Source of the DNA: an uncultured Pelagibacteraceae bacterium
Lineage (GTDB): Bacteria; Pseudomonadota; Alphaproteobacteria; Pelagibacterales; Pelagibacteraceae
Reading direction: 5' to 3'
Length of the DNA: 32,415 nucleotides
Assembly (NCBI GenBank): GCA_902600855.1
Contig: CACKKY010000008.1
Location: forward strand, 1-32,415
How positions within the stretch are numbered: position 1 is the first letter of the stretch; each line of letters opens with the position of its first letter. Under the pieces are notes generated by a model. That model had not been told where the DNA came from. It saw only the letters and a list, made by a program, of their open reading frames with translations, and made no database searches. Of the stretch, positions 17,670 through 26,274 are shown one piece after another. The position numbers and the translations under genes are program-made.

Positions 17670-19738
17670 TGGCTGACTTGTTTTTAGAATTATTCAGTGA
17701 AGAAATTCCTTCAGACCTTCAAAAGAATACTAGAGAAGATTTATTAAAAAGTTTCAATGACCTCTTCTTGGAAAAATCTATCTCATTTAAAAAAAGTTCA
17801 TCTTATTCAACTCCAAATAGATTGATTATTCTCTTTGAAGGAGTTCAAAAAAATTCTGTTATAAAAGCTGAGGAAATTAAGGGTCCAAATATCAATTCAC
17901 CAGTTCTAGCATTAGAAGGCTTTATGAAATCAAATAAAATTTTAAAAAAAGATCTTTATCAAAAAGATACTGATAAGGGTAAGTTTTATTTTTTTAAAAA
18001 AAAATCAAAAAAATTAAATACACACCATTTATTAGAAGAATTTACGCCAATATTGTTACATAAAATTAAGTGGAGAAAATCAATGCGTTGGGGAAATTTT
18101 GATTTAAATTGGGGCAGACCACTCAAGTCAATTTTAGCAATGTTTAATAAAAAAAAGCTTAATTTTAATTTTCATCACCTTAAATCCTCAAATTCGACTT
18201 TCATAGATAAAGAATTTGAGGATAAGAAAAAAATATTTATTGATTTTAGAGAATATAAAAAATTTTTTAAATCAAAAGGTATAATCATTGATCAAAATGA
18301 AAGAAAAAATTATATTGAGCAAACATTTGAAAAAATCTCAAAAAGTAGAAATATAAATATTGATTATAATCCCAAGTTACTTGACGAAGTTGTTGATCTT
18401 ACAGATCAACCAAATGTAATTATTTGTGAATTTAATAAAAAATTTTTAAATATTCCTAAAGAGATCTTAATTATTACAATGCAACATCATCAAAAATATT
18501 TTCCAACTTTTGATAAAAAAAGAGATATTACAAACGAATTTCTAGTAGTTGCTAACAAAAAAGATAAAAGAGGATTAATTAAATTAGGGAATGAAAGAGT
18601 AGTGGAAGCAAGATTAAGTGATGCAGAATTTTTTTGGAAAAAAGATAAATCTCAAAATATGGTAAAAAGAGTTACTAATCTAAAAACAATGAATTATTTT
18701 AAAGGACTAGGAACTTATTTTGATAAAGCTCAACGAATGAGAAAACTTGGTGGTATGATTTCTGATGAGCTATTAATTAGTAAAGAAAAAGTTGAATTAT
18801 CAGCATCAATTTGTAAAGTTGATTTGTTATCAGAAATTGTGGGTGAATTTCCAGAGCTGCAGGGTGTTATGGGAGGATATTTTGCAACGGCCCAAGGTTT
18901 TGATAAAGATCTAGCACTTGCAGTAAGTGAACAATATTTACCAACTGGGTCTAACTCGAGAGTTCCAAAAAAACCTTTTAGCATTGCACTTTCCATTGCA
19001 GATAAAATAGATACGTTAGTTGGTTTTTTTGGTTTAAATCAAAAACCAACTAGTTCAAAAGATCCATTTGCATTAAGAAGAATAGCATTAGGAATTATAA
19101 AAATTATAGTTGAAAATGAGAAAGATTTAAAAATAAGGGACTTAATAAATTATTCATCAAGCTTATATTTAGATCAAGGATTTAAATTTGAGAATAAATT
19201 TGTGCAAAAAGAATTATCCAACTTTTTAACGGAAAGATTAAAGTACTTCATGAGAGAAGAAAATATTAGAATTGATATTATTAAAGCTGCAATGAGCTCA
19301 TTTAATCTGGATCAATCAGTAGTAATTTTTAACAAGGCTAAAAGTTTAGATAAAATAATTAGCAAACAAGAGGGAATTGATATTATTTCAAGTTATAAGA
19401 GAGCCTCAAATATTTTAGATAATGAATTGAAGAATAATAAAATTGATTTATCAAATACAACTGATCCTGGTATTTTTAAATCTGAGCTTGAGAAAAATCT
19501 TTTTAAAAAGATAAATGAATTACTGAAATATTTCTCAAATTTAAATAAAGACGAAAATTATACTCAAACATTGGGCAACTTAGCCAGTGCGAAGAGAGAA
19601 ATATTTGATTTTTTTGATAATGTAATCGTTAACGAAAATGATCCCGTAATTAAAAAGAATAGACTAGAACTAATTCAAATGATGTGTAAAACATTTGATA
19701 ATTATATTAATTTTTCTTTAATTGACTCTCATCAATGA
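17669..19738 (+). CDS. glyS: Glycyl-tRNA synthetase, beta subunit
   Basis: 689 residues, the normal beta-subunit length. The N-terminus LFLELFSEEIPSDLQ is the family start, followed by STPNRLIILFEGV, MRWGNFDLNWGRPLKSI, MQHHQKYFPTFDK, and in the middle LKTMNYFKGLGTYFDKAQRM and EFPELQGVMGGYFA. KPTSSKDPFALRRIALGI precedes a helical C-terminal anticodon-binding (DALR-like) region. It works only with GlyQ, whose gene is immediately upstream. The end overlaps ppdK by four bases (ATGA), so pyruvate phosphate dikinase is translationally coupled to the synthetase. Confidence 0.97.
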   Translation: MADLFLELFSEEIPSDLQKNTREDLLKSFNDLFLEKSISFKKSSSYSTPNRLIILFEGVQKNSVIKAEEIKGPNINSPVLALEGFMKSNKILKKDLYQKDTDKGKFYFFKKKSKKLNTHHLLEEFTPILLHKIKWRKSMRWGNFDLNWGRPLKSILAMFNKKKLNFNFHHLKSSNSTFIDKEFEDKKKIFIDFREYKKFFKSKGIIIDQNERKNYIEQTFEKISKSRNINIDYNPKLLDEVVDLTDQPNVIICEFNKKFLNIPKEILIITMQHHQKYFPTFDKKRDITNEFLVVANKKDKRGLIKLGNERVVEARLSDAEFFWKKDKSQNMVKRVTNLKTMNYFKGLGTYFDKAQRMRKLGGMISDELLISKEKVELSASICKVDLLSEIVGEFPELQGVMGGYFATAQGFDKDLALAVSEQYLPTGSNSRVPKKPFSIALSIADKIDTLVGFFGLNQKPTSSKDPFALRRIALGIIKIIVENEKDLKIRDLINYSSSLYLDQGFKFENKFVQKELSNFLTERLKYFMREENIRIDIIKAAMSSFNLDQSVVIFNKAKSLDKIISKQEGIDIISSYKRASNILDNELKNNKIDLSNTTDPGIFKSELEKNLFKKINELLKYFSNLNKDENYTQTLGNLASAKREIFDFFDNVIVNENDPVIKKNRLELIQMMCKTFDNYINFSLIDSHQ

Positions 19739-22395
19739 AAAAAAATATTTTTAATTTTAAATCTAAAGATATTAAAAAAATTAAAAATCCAAAAAATTTT
19801 TTAGGTGGCAAAGGTACTAACCTTTCTGAAATGGGAAGAATGGGACTTCCAGTGCCACCAGGTTTTACGATATCCACAAACGTATGTGAACTTTTTTACA
19901 AAAATAAAAAAAAACTTGATAAAAAATTAATTGAGGAAATAAAAAAAGAATTAAAATTTATTGAAAAAGATGTATCAAAGAAATTTGGAGATTTAAAAGA
20001 TCCGTTGTTATTATCAATTAGATCAGGTGCCAGGGTATCCATGCCAGGGATGATGGATACGATTTTAAATTTAGGTCTAAATGATAAAACAGTAATAGCT
20101 TTAGCCACAAAAACTTCAAATGGAAGATTTGCCAAGGATAGTTATAGAAGATTTATACAAATGTATGGCAATGTTGTAATGGGAATTGAAGGTTATCATT
20201 TTGAGGAATTAATTGAAAATTATAAACTTACTAAAGGAGTTCTTTTGGATACGGATCTTGATGAGAAGGATTGGGATGGATTAATATTAGATTTTAAGAG
20301 AACAGTTAAAGAGCAAACAAAAAAAGATTTTCCACAGGATGTTTATCGACAATTAATAGATGCAATAAGTTCAGTTTTTTTGTCTTGGGAAAGCAATAGA
20401 GCAAAAATTTATAGAAAACTAAATCATATTCCTGTTGAGTGGGGAACAGCTGTTAATGTCCAATCAATGGTGTTTGGTAATATGGGTGAAGATTGTGCTA
20501 CTGGGGTAGTATTTACGAGAAATCCATCGAATGGTAAAAATGAAGTATATGGAGAATATCTAATTAACGCTCAAGGTGAAGATGTTGTTGCTGGAACAAG
20601 AACTCCTCAATATATAACTAAGAAGGCAAAGAAGGAGGCAAAGTCAAAAGAACTATCAATGGAAGAATCTATGCCTAAAGTTTTTGAGAAACTTAACAAA
20701 ATTTTAAAATCTTTAGAACATCATTATAAAGATATGCAAGATGTTGAGTTTACAGTTGAAAATAAAAAATTGTGGATTCTTCAAACCAGATCAGGAAAAA
20801 GAACTGCTAAATCTGCAGTAAAAATTGCTGTAGATATGGTTAAAGAAAAATTAATTTCAAAAAAAGATGCAGTCCTCAGAGTAGATCCAAGCTCTTTAGA
20901 CACTTTACTTCATCCTACTTTAGACGAAAAAAGTTCAATAAATGTAATTGCAAATGGGTTGCCGGCCTCTCCAGGCGCTGCTAGTGGAAAGGTAGTATTC
21001 ACATCAGAAGAAGCAGAAAGATTAACAGGAATGATGCAAGACACAATTTTAGTAAGAGTAGAGACATCTCCCGAAGATATTCAAGGAATGCATGCTGCTA
21101 AAGGTATTTTAACTGCAAGAGGAGGAATGACAAGTCATGCTGCAGTAGTTGCTAGAGGAATGGGAAGACCTTGTGTTTCTGGTTCTAGCGAGATTGATAT
21201 AAATTATGAAAATAAATCATTCAAAACCACTTCTATGGAAATAAAAGAGGGTGAGATCATTACAATAGATGGATCTACGGGAAGAATAATTTCTGGAAGG
21301 GTAGCCACCATTGAGCCTGAGATATCTGGTGATTTTTCAAAAATTATGTTCTGGGCAGATGAATTTAGAAAATTAAAAATTAGAACAAATTCAGAAACAA
21401 TCAAAGATACTAAAATAGCCAAAGATTTTGGAGCAGAAGGAATTGGCCTTTGTAGAACAGAGCATATGTTTTTTGATGAGGAAAGAATTCTGTTGGTGAG
21501 AGAAATGATTTTATCCAAAACAAAAGAGGATAGATTAATAGCTTTAGAGAAACTTTTACCTCATCAAAAAAAAGATTTTGAAGAAATTCTTAAAATCATG
21601 TCAGGATTACCAGTTACAATTAGATTATTGGATCCCCCATTACATGAATTTTTACCACATACAGAGAAAGAAGTTAATGAGGTTGCAAATGTAATAAATC
21701 AACCAATACAAGAAATAAATACAAGAATACAAGAGCTACATGAGCAAAATCCGATGCTAGGACATAGAGGCTGTAGACTTGGAATATCTTTCCCAGAAAT
21801 TTATGAAATGCAATGCAGAGCTATATTTGAAGCATTTGTTGAACTAAAGAATAAAAAATTTAAATCGGCATATCCAGAAATTATGATTCCTCTGGTTTCA
21901 ACAGAACAAGAAATAAAGATAATGAAAGATTTGGTTCTTAAAATTGCAGGTGAAATTCAAAAAAAATATAATACAAAAATTGAATTTATGGTTGGAACAA
22001 TGATTGAACTACCTAGAGCAGCAATTAAAGCAAAAGATATAGCAAAACATGCTGAATTTTTTAGTTTTGGCACAAATGATTTAACCCAAACAACCTTTGG
22101 TATTAGTAGAGATGATAGTGGAAAATTTTTAAATGATTATCTTGATAACAAGATTTTTTCAATAGATCCATTTGTCTCTATAGATGAGGGGGTTGGAGAT
22201 TTAATAAAAATTGCTGTTGAAAGAGGAAAAAAACAAAATAAAAGATTAAAGCTAGGAATTTGTGGTGAACATGGAGGAGATCCTAGGAGTATAGATTTTT
22301 GTGCTAAATCTGGATTGAATTATGTTTCTTGCTCACCTTACAGGGTACCTGTTGCAAGATTGGCTGCTGCTCAAGCAGAAATCAAAAAAGAATAA
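19735..22395 (+). CDS. ppdK: Pyruvate, phosphate dikinase
   Basis: Interconverts pyruvate, ATP and phosphate with phosphoenolpyruvate, AMP and diphosphate. 886 residues, full family length. The N-terminal ATP-grasp domain begins LGGKGTNLSEMGRMGLPVPP and contains SIRSGARVSMPGMMDTILN and GVVFTRNPSNGKNEVYGE. The phosphohistidine domain has GGMTSHAAVVARGMGRPCVS with catalytic His468 (codon 21136-21138). The C-terminal PEP/pyruvate barrel has IGLCRTEHMFF, MLGHRGCRLGI, FSFGTNDLTQTTFG and LGICGEHGGDP with the catalytic cysteine. The diphosphate form (PPDK) rather than PEP synthase follows from these motifs. It is last in the sppA operon and convergent with ssrA. Confidence 0.97.
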   Translation: MKKNIFNFKSKDIKKIKNPKNFLGGKGTNLSEMGRMGLPVPPGFTISTNVCELFYKNKKKLDKKLIEEIKKELKFIEKDVSKKFGDLKDPLLLSIRSGARVSMPGMMDTILNLGLNDKTVIALATKTSNGRFAKDSYRRFIQMYGNVVMGIEGYHFEELIENYKLTKGVLLDTDLDEKDWDGLILDFKRTVKEQTKKDFPQDVYRQLIDAISSVFLSWESNRAKIYRKLNHIPVEWGTAVNVQSMVFGNMGEDCATGVVFTRNPSNGKNEVYGEYLINAQGEDVVAGTRTPQYITKKAKKEAKSKELSMEESMPKVFEKLNKILKSLEHHYKDMQDVEFTVENKKLWILQTRSGKRTAKSAVKIAVDMVKEKLISKKDAVLRVDPSSLDTLLHPTLDEKSSINVIANGLPASPGAASGKVVFTSEEAERLTGMMQDTILVRVETSPEDIQGMHAAKGILTARGGMTSHAAVVARGMGRPCVSGSSEIDINYENKSFKTTSMEIKEGEIITIDGSTGRIISGRVATIEPEISGDFSKIMFWADEFRKLKIRTNSETIKDTKIAKDFGAEGIGLCRTEHMFFDEERILLVREMILSKTKEDRLIALEKLLPHQKKDFEEILKIMSGLPVTIRLLDPPLHEFLPHTEKEVNEVANVINQPIQEINTRIQELHEQNPMLGHRGCRLGISFPEIYEMQCRAIFEAFVELKNKKFKSAYPEIMIPLVSTEQEIKIMKDLVLKIAGEIQKKYNTKIEFMVGTMIELPRAAIKAKDIAKHAEFFSFGTNDLTQTTFGISRDDSGKFLNDYLDNKIFSIDPFVSIDEGVGDLIKIAVERGKKQNKRLKLGICGEHGGDPRSIDFCAKSGLNYVSCSPYRVPVARLAAAQAEIKKE

Positions 22396-22404
22396 ACAAA
22401 ATTT

Positions 22405-22655
22405 CTAAAGGGGCGTTCTGTTGCCAGGTGCCCCAGACCCCGTCTACTAAATTAACAAAGTTAATTAGGCAGCAAGTGCATAACTTTCGTTAGCATTTAT
22501 AAATTAGCCCGTTACGGTGGAACAATTCCGAACGAAAGAATAGCTTTTAGTCACTCGTCGATTCTAATTCACCCCCATTTAACTAAAATGGTGGAGGTGG
22601 TGGGTACTGCCCCCACGTCCGCAATGGTTATTACGAAATTCGTTTATCGTTATAG
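22405..22655 (-). ncRNA. ssrA: tmRNA, circularly permuted two-piece alphaproteobacterial form
   Basis: Read on the minus strand, the acceptor piece comes first and ends in CACCTCC-A-CCA (22599-22589). Twelve bases later the coding piece begins with GGGGGTG (22576-22570), which pairs with CACCTCC to form the 7-bp acceptor stem (one G-T). The coding piece continues GAATTAGAATCGACGAGTGA, close to the 5' end of ordinary tmRNA. It reaches a tag frame of Ala-Asn-Glu-Ser-Tyr-Ala-Leu-Ala-Ala and a stop (22494-22465). A likely pseudoknot precedes the tag (CGTT/AACG crossed by AATT/AATT). Another follows it (TCTG 22437-22434 with CAGA 22420-22417, crossed by GGGC 22433-22430 with GCCC 22414-22411). tmRNA rescues stalled ribosomes with SmpB. 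The outer ends (about 22655 and 22405) are estimates. Confidence 0.93.
22465..22494 (-). other. tmRNA proteolysis-tag reading frame
   Basis: On the minus strand the resume codon GCT (22494-22492) starts the frame A-N-E-S-Y-A-L-A-A, ending in TAA (22467-22465). The ALAA ending is the classic degron read by ClpXP and related proteases, and ANxxYALAA closely resembles tags of other proteobacteria. Directly after the stop, TTAAC-TTT-GTTAA can form a small hairpin. No start codon or ribosome-binding site is expected, since translation enters by trans-translation. Confidence 0.92.
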
Positions 22656-22673
22656 TTGGAAAACCAACACTTT

Positions 22674-22701
22674 ATTATAGAGTTAAATCGTGAAATATCA
22701 A
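22674..22701 (-). promoter_or_regulatory. Promoter of ssrA
   Basis: Minus-strand TTGATA (22701-22696) and a perfect TATAAT (22679-22674) are 16 bases apart. This is the strongest housekeeping promoter seen in the window, as expected for an abundant stable RNA. Transcription should begin near 22667. The first transcribed bases would form the hairpin GTTGG-TTTT-CCAAC (22668-22655), probably a leader removed when the acceptor piece is trimmed. Confidence 0.75.
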
Positions 22702-22844
22702 AATTTAAATTATTTCACTTTTAGGAAAATAATTTACTTAAAACTTTTATATAATCTAATATAAACGTAATAATTTATTAAATACTTCAAAAAATTCTTG
22801 TAAAATTTATAAAAAAAATTACTAGCATAGTAAGTTCAACATTT
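22702..22844. other. AT-rich intergenic stretch between ssrA promoter and membrane-protein gene
   Basis: This is the remainder of the 449-base gap whose other part is ssrA. It is almost entirely A and T. It must hold the promoter of the following gene, but the candidate boxes (for example TTGTAA near 22799) are no better than expected by chance in such sequence. No open frame, hairpin or repeat of note was seen. Confidence 0.5.
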
Positions 22845-24422
22845 ATGACGTTACAAAAATTAATAATATTACTGCTTTTATCACTTATAACTCTATTTTC
22901 TTTCTTTCTTAATTATTATTATGGTTTTCTGGGAGTAAATCCTTTAGACAATTTTACAAATTTCAATTCAGGATTCAGTTTTTTGAAGGGCAAATATCCA
23001 TTTAAAGATTTTTGGACTGCAACCGGTCCATCATTGGGAATATTTCAAAGTTTTTTTTTTAAGATATTAGGCTTTAGTTGGAAATCATATGTCATTCATG
23101 CATCAATTTTTAATTCTATTATAGCAATTTCTTTATTTCTTTTTTTATTAAAAATAGGTTTAAATAAATACATATCTTTTTTATATTCAATCTTATTCTC
23201 AGTTATTTTCTACCCGCCAGTAGGAACTCCTTTTGTCGATCATCATTCTATGTTTTTTACCTATCTAACTTTTTTTATAATAGTGTATTCACTTAATGAA
23301 AATAAGCCAAATTTATTTGCATTTATTCCAATTTTTTTTCTGCTAGGATTGTTTTCAAAACAAACCCCAATAGGTTACTTTTTTATACTAATTTCTCCTG
23401 TAGTAATTTATAAATTAACAAATATAAAAATTTTTTATTCTCTCTTAATTGGTTTATTAATTTCAATACTTTTATTTTATTTTTATATAAATTTTACTAA
23501 CATAAAATTAATAGATATTTATTATCAATATTTTTTATCTACATCTGAAGTTGGTTCTTACAGATTAAATAATAGTTCATTTTCTTTTTATGACGTATTC
23601 CATAGATATAGATTTATACATTTATCACTTATTTTATTTATTGTTTTAGCAATTAAGTATGAAAATTTTAATCAAATTTTTAAAATATCTAAATTTCAAT
23701 TAATATATCTAGTTTTATCAATTAATTTCACAATGATTTTTCATCAACTTTTATCTATGAATCAAGCATTCATTCTTTCATTAATTTTCTTAAATCTTGG
23801 TTTAAGTTTAAGATTAATTAATTTTGATAGAAAAAGAATTTTAAATAACAAATTTCTTATTTTTCTTATACTTTTTTCTCTATACATTTGTTTTAAATAT
23901 CACTTCAAATTTAATGAAACTAGAAGATTTAATGATTTAGCATATTCTAATAAATTACAAAATATTGATTCAGGTAAGTATTTTCCTTCATTAAAAAATT
24001 TAAATTGGTTTACTAATTATAATAATGACCCAAAAAAAGAAATTGAGAATTTAAAACAAGCCTATGACGCATTAAAAAAAGAAAAAAAAAAATATGCTTT
24101 AATAACAGATTATCAATTCTTATCTTTAGAATTAGGAATTTACGGAAATTTTCCATTAAAATGGTTTCATGAAAATGTTTCTTTTCCAAATATGAAGTCT
24201 GAAGACAATAAAAAGGCCCAACTAGCTTTTTCTAATTTTTTTATAAAAAAATTAAAAGTCAACCAAATAGAGGAAATTTATTTTGTTCCACCTGAAAAAT
24301 ATAGAGAGGATTTTATAGTAAATATTATTAACAAACATTGTGTCATTAAACCAAAACATATAAACCAAGATTCATCTAACGAATCTAAATTTTACGAAAA
24401 AATAAGCATAAAGTGCTTGTAG
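22845..24422 (+). CDS. Polytopic membrane protein, GT-C glycosyltransferase-like
   Basis: 525 residues. About ten hydrophobic segments fill residues 5-360, and a hydrophilic C-terminal domain of about 160 residues follows. The first loop after membrane segment 1 contains GVNPLDNFTNFNSGFSFLKG and KYPFKDFWTATGPSLGIFQ, with acidic residues Asp35 and Asp55. This loop, a repeated G-K-x-P-x-x-D and a GP pair resemble the lumenal loop of GT-C / family 39 mannosyltransferase-like proteins, which use lipid-linked sugars. The resemblance is by pattern only, and a general membrane protein of unknown function remains possible. It begins 449 bases after ppdK, beyond ssrA, and ends 48 bases before thyX. 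It is notably AT-rich, with many phenylalanine, isoleucine and lysine codons. Confidence 0.7.
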   Translation: MTLQKLIILLLLSLITLFSFFLNYYYGFLGVNPLDNFTNFNSGFSFLKGKYPFKDFWTATGPSLGIFQSFFFKILGFSWKSYVIHASIFNSIIAISLFLFLLKIGLNKYISFLYSILFSVIFYPPVGTPFVDHHSMFFTYLTFFIIVYSLNENKPNLFAFIPIFFLLGLFSKQTPIGYFFILISPVVIYKLTNIKIFYSLLIGLLISILLFYFYINFTNIKLIDIYYQYFLSTSEVGSYRLNNSSFSFYDVFHRYRFIHLSLILFIVLAIKYENFNQIFKISKFQLIYLVLSINFTMIFHQLLSMNQAFILSLIFLNLGLSLRLINFDRKRILNNKFLIFLILFSLYICFKYHFKFNETRRFNDLAYSNKLQNIDSGKYFPSLKNLNWFTNYNNDPKKEIENLKQAYDALKKEKKKYALITDYQFLSLELGIYGNFPLKWFHENVSFPNMKSEDNKKAQLAFSNFFIKKLKVNQIEEIYFVPPEKYREDFIVNIINKHCVIKPKHINQDSSNESKFYEKISIKCL

Positions 24423-24444
24423 AATATGTAAATAATATTACTAA

Positions 24445-24450
24445 TATAAT
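24445..24450 (+). promoter_or_regulatory. Possible -10 element of thyX
   Basis: A perfect TATAAT lies 21 bases before the thyX ATG, which would place the transcription start about 14 bases upstream of the coding region. The nearest TTGTAG (24417-24422) is 22 bases away, too far for a normal -35 box. The sequence is AT-rich, so this is tentative. Confidence 0.35.
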
Positions 24451-24470
24451 ATCAACCCTTTAAATTATTA

Positions 24471-25418
24471 ATGAAATTAACTAAAGAGCAATTAGAAGAG
24501 ATAAAAAACCAACAATCTCTAAGTAATCCAACTAAAAGAGTAACGGTATCTGACCTTGAGAAAATATTGTATGAAGCAATTCCTGCCTTAGACCACGGAT
24601 TTGTAAGAGTAATTGATTACATGGGTGATGATACATCTATAGTACAATCTGCAAGAGTTTCTTATGGTAAGGGCACAAAACAAGTTTCAACTGATAAAGG
24701 CCTGATTAAATATTTAATGAGACATTGGCATAGTACTCCATTTGAAATGTGCGAAATAAAATATCATATTAAATTGCCAATATTTATTGCCCGTCAATGG
24801 ATTAGACATCGAACAGCTAATGTAAATGAATATTCAGCAAGATATTCAATTTTAGATAAAGAATTTTATTTACCTTCTCTAGAAAATTTAGCTGCTCAAT
24901 CAACCAGCAATAGACAAGGTAGAGGAGATATCATCGAAGGTGAACAAGCAAAAGAAGTTTTAGAGCTTTTGAAAAATGACGCTGAGAGAACTTATGATAA
25001 TTATGAGACTATGCTTAATCAAAAATTTGATGGCTCAACTATTGATGAAAATAAAAAAGGTTTAGCAAGAGAACTTGCAAGAATGAATTTAACTTTAAAT
25101 ACCTATACTCAATGGTATTGGAAAACAGATTTACTAAATTTAATGAACTTTTTAAGATTAAGAGCAGATAGTCATGCACAATATGAAATAAGAGTCTATG
25201 CAGACATAATGTTAGATACACTTAAAAGATGGGTTCCAATAACTTATGATGCATTTATGGATTATAGAGTTGGAGGAACAGAAGTATCGTCAAAGGGAAA
25301 AGCAATTATTAAAAAATTAATTAAGGGAGAAAATATAGATGTAGATAGCTCAGGTTTATCTAAAAGGGAATGGAATGAATTAATGATGGCTTTTGATCTT
25401 AAAGATAAGTTGATTTAA
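24471..25418 (+). CDS. thyX: FAD-dependent thymidylate synthase
   Basis: Methylates dUMP to dTMP with methylenetetrahydrofolate and FAD/NADPH, the flavin alternative to ThyA. The defining ThyX motif RHRx7S is present as [15 protein letters not shown] (112-126, with Ser122). Supporting segments are [24 protein letters not shown], and toward the end [20 protein letters not shown] with [15 protein letters not shown]. 315 residues fits the alphaproteobacterial form, which carries N- and C-terminal extensions compared with the 220-residue Thermotoga enzyme. The 3' end overlaps the convergent mrp gene by 20 bases. No thyA is in the window. Confidence 0.97.
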   Translation: MKLTKEQLEEIKNQQSLSNPTKRVTVSDLEKILYEAIPALDHGFVRVIDYMGDDTSIVQSARVSYGKGTKQVSTDKGLIKYLMRHWHSTPFEMCEIKYHIKLPIFIARQWIRHRTANVNEYSARYSILDKEFYLPSLENLAAQSTSNRQGRGDIIEGEQAKEVLELLKNDAERTYDNYETMLNQKFDGSTIDENKKGLARELARMNLTLNTYTQWYWKTDLLNLMNFLRLRADSHAQYEIRVYADIMLDTLKRWVPITYDAFMDYRVGGTEVSSKGKAIIKKLIKGENIDVDSSGLSKREWNELMMAFDLKDKLI

Positions 25419-26223
25419 TTTTTTTAGCAAATTCTAAATATATCTTTGAAATTTCATGTTCAGGATTTTTTTCTACCAAAGGTTTTCCTTCATCTCCACA
25501 TTTTCCTACCTCAGGGTTAATCGGAATCTCTCCTAAAAATTCTTTTTGAAACTCCTTTGCTGTATTTTTAACTCCTCCTTCTCCAAAGATTTTATATTTC
25601 TTTCCATCATCTCCAGTGAAGAAACTCATATTGTCTACTAACCCTAAAATTTTTACTCCAAGCTTATCGAACATTTTAATACCTCTTTTCACATCCAATA
25701 AAGCTACTTCTTGAGGTGTAGAAACAATTATTGCACCATCCATTTTTATCTCTTGAGAAAAGGTCAATTGAGTATCTCCTGTCCCTGGAGGCATATCTAC
25801 AACTATGAAATCTAAATTTTTCCAATTTACTTTTTGAGTAAAAGTTTTAATTGCACTTGTAACCATAGGACCTCGCCATATCATTGGAGTTTGTTGATCT
25901 GTAAGAAAACCTATGGACATGCACTGAATATCATATTTTATAATTGGTTCTAGTTTTTGACCATCACTTTTAGGTTTTTCGCTAATATTAAACATTTTTG
26001 GGACTGAAGGACCATAAATATCAGCATCTAATAAACCAACTTTACAACCGATTTGTTTTAATGCTAATGCTAGGTTAGTCGCAAATGTAGATTTTCCAAC
26101 TCCTCCTTTTGCACTTGAAATTGCTATTGTAAATTTTGTACCTAAAATAGGATTTTTAACGAATTTTTTTGGTTGGAGATTTCTTTTCATTGCGTCACTT
26201 AATTCAGTCTTTTTATCGGACAT
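25399..26223 (-). CDS. mrp: Mrp/NBP35-family iron-sulfur cluster carrier P-loop ATPase, short form
   Basis: 274 residues. It has a deviant Walker [10 protein letters not shown] (38-46), then [13 protein letters not shown], the [14 protein letters not shown] segment, [13 protein letters not shown] and VDNMSFF. These are hallmarks of Mrp/ApbC, a scaffold or carrier for Fe-S clusters. Two things are unusual against E. coli Mrp. The N-terminal MIP18/DUF59 domain is missing, since only about 30 residues precede the Walker A region. The CxxC pair that normally follows NMS is replaced by FFTGDDG (201-207). From memory, alphaproteobacterial Mrp proteins often lack this CxxC, so this may be a lineage trait. 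It is convergent with thyX and divergent from hflK. Confidence 0.92.
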   Translation of the reverse strand: MSDKKTELSDAMKRNLQPKKFVKNPILGTKFTIAISSAKGGVGKSTFATNLALALKQIGCKVGLLDADIYGPSVPKMFNISEKPKSDGQKLEPIIKYDIQCMSIGFLTDQQTPMIWRGPMVTSAIKTFTQKVNWKNLDFIVVDMPPGTGDTQLTFSQEIKMDGAIIVSTPQEVALLDVKRGIKMFDKLGVKILGLVDNMSFFTGDDGKKYKIFGEGGVKNTAKEFQKEFLGEIPINPEVGKCGDEGKPLVEKNPEHEISKIYLEFAKKIKSTYL

Positions 26224-26237
26224 AATTTTATCATTAC

Positions 26238-26267
26238 TTGTTTTTTATAATAAAGACACTATATACT
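26238..26267 (+). promoter_or_regulatory. Predicted promoter of the hflK operon
   Basis: TTGTTT (26238-26243) and TATACT (26262-26267) are 18 bases apart. The -10 box ends seven bases before the hflK ATG, so transcription would begin at or next to the start codon, giving a nearly leaderless message. A different promoter further upstream, inside the divergent mrp region, cannot be excluded. Confidence 0.42.
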
Positions 26268-26274
26268 TTGGCAT

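Noticed and set aside
22410-22434. GGGGC...GCCCC hairpin just after ppdK as an intrinsic terminator
   Set aside because: No T-run follows on the plus strand, and the bases are better explained as the pseudoknot at the end of the tmRNA coding piece.
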